64,000 nucleotides of DNA from a virus. Under the pieces are notes generated by a model that was not told where the DNA came from, ran no database searches, and saw only the letters and a program-made list of their open reading frames with translations. This document shows positions 63,674-64,000 of this stretch, piece by piece (the stretch's first letter is position 1; every line of letters begins with the position of its first letter). The translations under genes were made by a program, and so were the position numbers. Location: positions 18,625 to 82,624 of IMG/VR virus record IMGVR_UViG_3300043446_004155. One strand, 5' to 3'.

Positions 63674-64000
63674 TTAGCAATAGTACGGACGTGACTCAGG
63701 ATACACACGAGCTAGTTTGTTGGAGAATCCAAGCTCGTAGTTCGAGCTAGTTGTTGTATCTCCAAGAGAGGGCTGACCTTCGATTTCGTACTCTTCGAAG
63801 TACTCGATGTAGGTTTGGATCGCCTGCTTCTTGGAGAAGATGCAGTGGCTACGGACTGGGTATCCTGCCTGGTACCACCATCCACCTTCCTCTGGACCGC
63901 CGTAGTTGAGCGTCGTTTCGTGGATGGTGATGACCGTTGGATCTTCGTGTTCGAAGTACTTGTGAGTTTTGTAGGCTCCGATTGCGTATCGGGCTTTGTA
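63674..64000 (-). CDS. Partial hypothetical protein, open at right edge
   Basis: The minus-strand frame is open from the right edge to a TAA at 63674-63676; 108 residues are visible. Tyr/His/Glu-rich, with TVITIHETTLNYGGPEEGGW then WYQAGYPVRSHCIFSKKQAI and a C-terminal YPESRPYYC. The WWY-x-x-G-x-P pattern recalls small early proteins of cyanophages. Function unknown. Confidence 0.6.
   Translation of the reverse strand, partial: YKARYAIGAYKTHKYFEHEDPTVITIHETTLNYGGPEEGGWWYQAGYPVRSHCIFSKKQAIQTYIEYFEEYEIEGQPSLGDTTTSSNYELGFSNKLARVYPESRPYYC

Noticed and set aside
1-64000. CRISPR array, IS element, rRNA or terminase
   Set aside because: No direct-repeat/spacer pattern, transposase, rRNA motif or terminase/portal signature was found on either strand. 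The Cas4-like nuclease at 34589 has no CRISPR context.

Overview
The window looks like part of a double-stranded DNA phage genome that infects cyanobacteria, most likely freshwater picocyanobacteria. Direct support for a cyanobacterial host is an NblA homologue (phycobilisome degradation), a mini-protein ending in the CP12 GAPDH-binding motif, a DUF4278-type protein, and an AdoMet decarboxylase of the kind carried by cyanophages. Terminase and portal genes are not seen and presumably lie to the left of the window, so this is an incomplete genome. No integrated-prophage context, rRNA, CRISPR array or IS element is visible.

Layout. 1-9.8 kb (+): head and virion genes, including a probable major capsid gene interrupted by a group I intron that carries an antisense HNH gene, plus M15-like and SLT peptidoglycan-active virion proteins. 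9.8-16.3 kb: an accessory block on both strands with an integrase-like ORF and two excisionase-like HTH proteins, HNH nuclease, GH24 lysozyme, NblA, DUF3310, dCTP deaminase and a Dam-like protein. 16.3-25.3 kb (+): tail fibre and adhesin genes built from TG-rich beta repeats and LamG/SPRY domains, ending in a GH73 + M15 endolysin. 25.3-33.5 kb (-): holin-like and CP12-like mini-proteins, two HNH relatives, a sugar/glycosyltransferase pair, AdoMet decarboxylase, the primase-helicase and an endonuclease VII-like gene. 33.5-42.5 kb (mostly +): small virion proteins, a RecB-like nuclease, Gmd plus a ColD-like enzyme plus a glycosyltransferase (dideoxy-sugar pathway), basic mini-proteins and tRNA-Pro(UGG). 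42.5-47.2 kb (-): a large internal-protein candidate, an intact Dps-like miniferritin and a structural protein. 47-64 kb (-): the early/replication arm with many small genes, a Gp157-like protein, SSB, family A DNA polymerase, GP88-like protein, ThyX, a PcfJ-like protein and tRNA-Leu(UAA).

How it fits together: Prim-Pol/SF3 helicase, PolA-type polymerase, SSB, RecB-like nuclease and endonuclease VII form a replication and recombination set. Dcd and ThyX feed thymidylate synthesis. NblA and the CP12-like peptide would redirect host photosynthetic metabolism. Four cell-wall hydrolases serve entry and lysis.

The most unusual signal is regulatory. At least five leftward transcription units in the right arm begin with the same element: a 6-bp hairpin whose arms differ in sequence but always pair, an almost invariant 11-nt loop containing GTTTAA, and a conserved GGACC/GGACG flank. 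It lies 20-22 nt before start codons that have no Shine-Dalgarno and often a G-free leader. A TTAAACT core is shared with several rightward late genes. Other rightward genes have perfect hairpins abutting their start codons.
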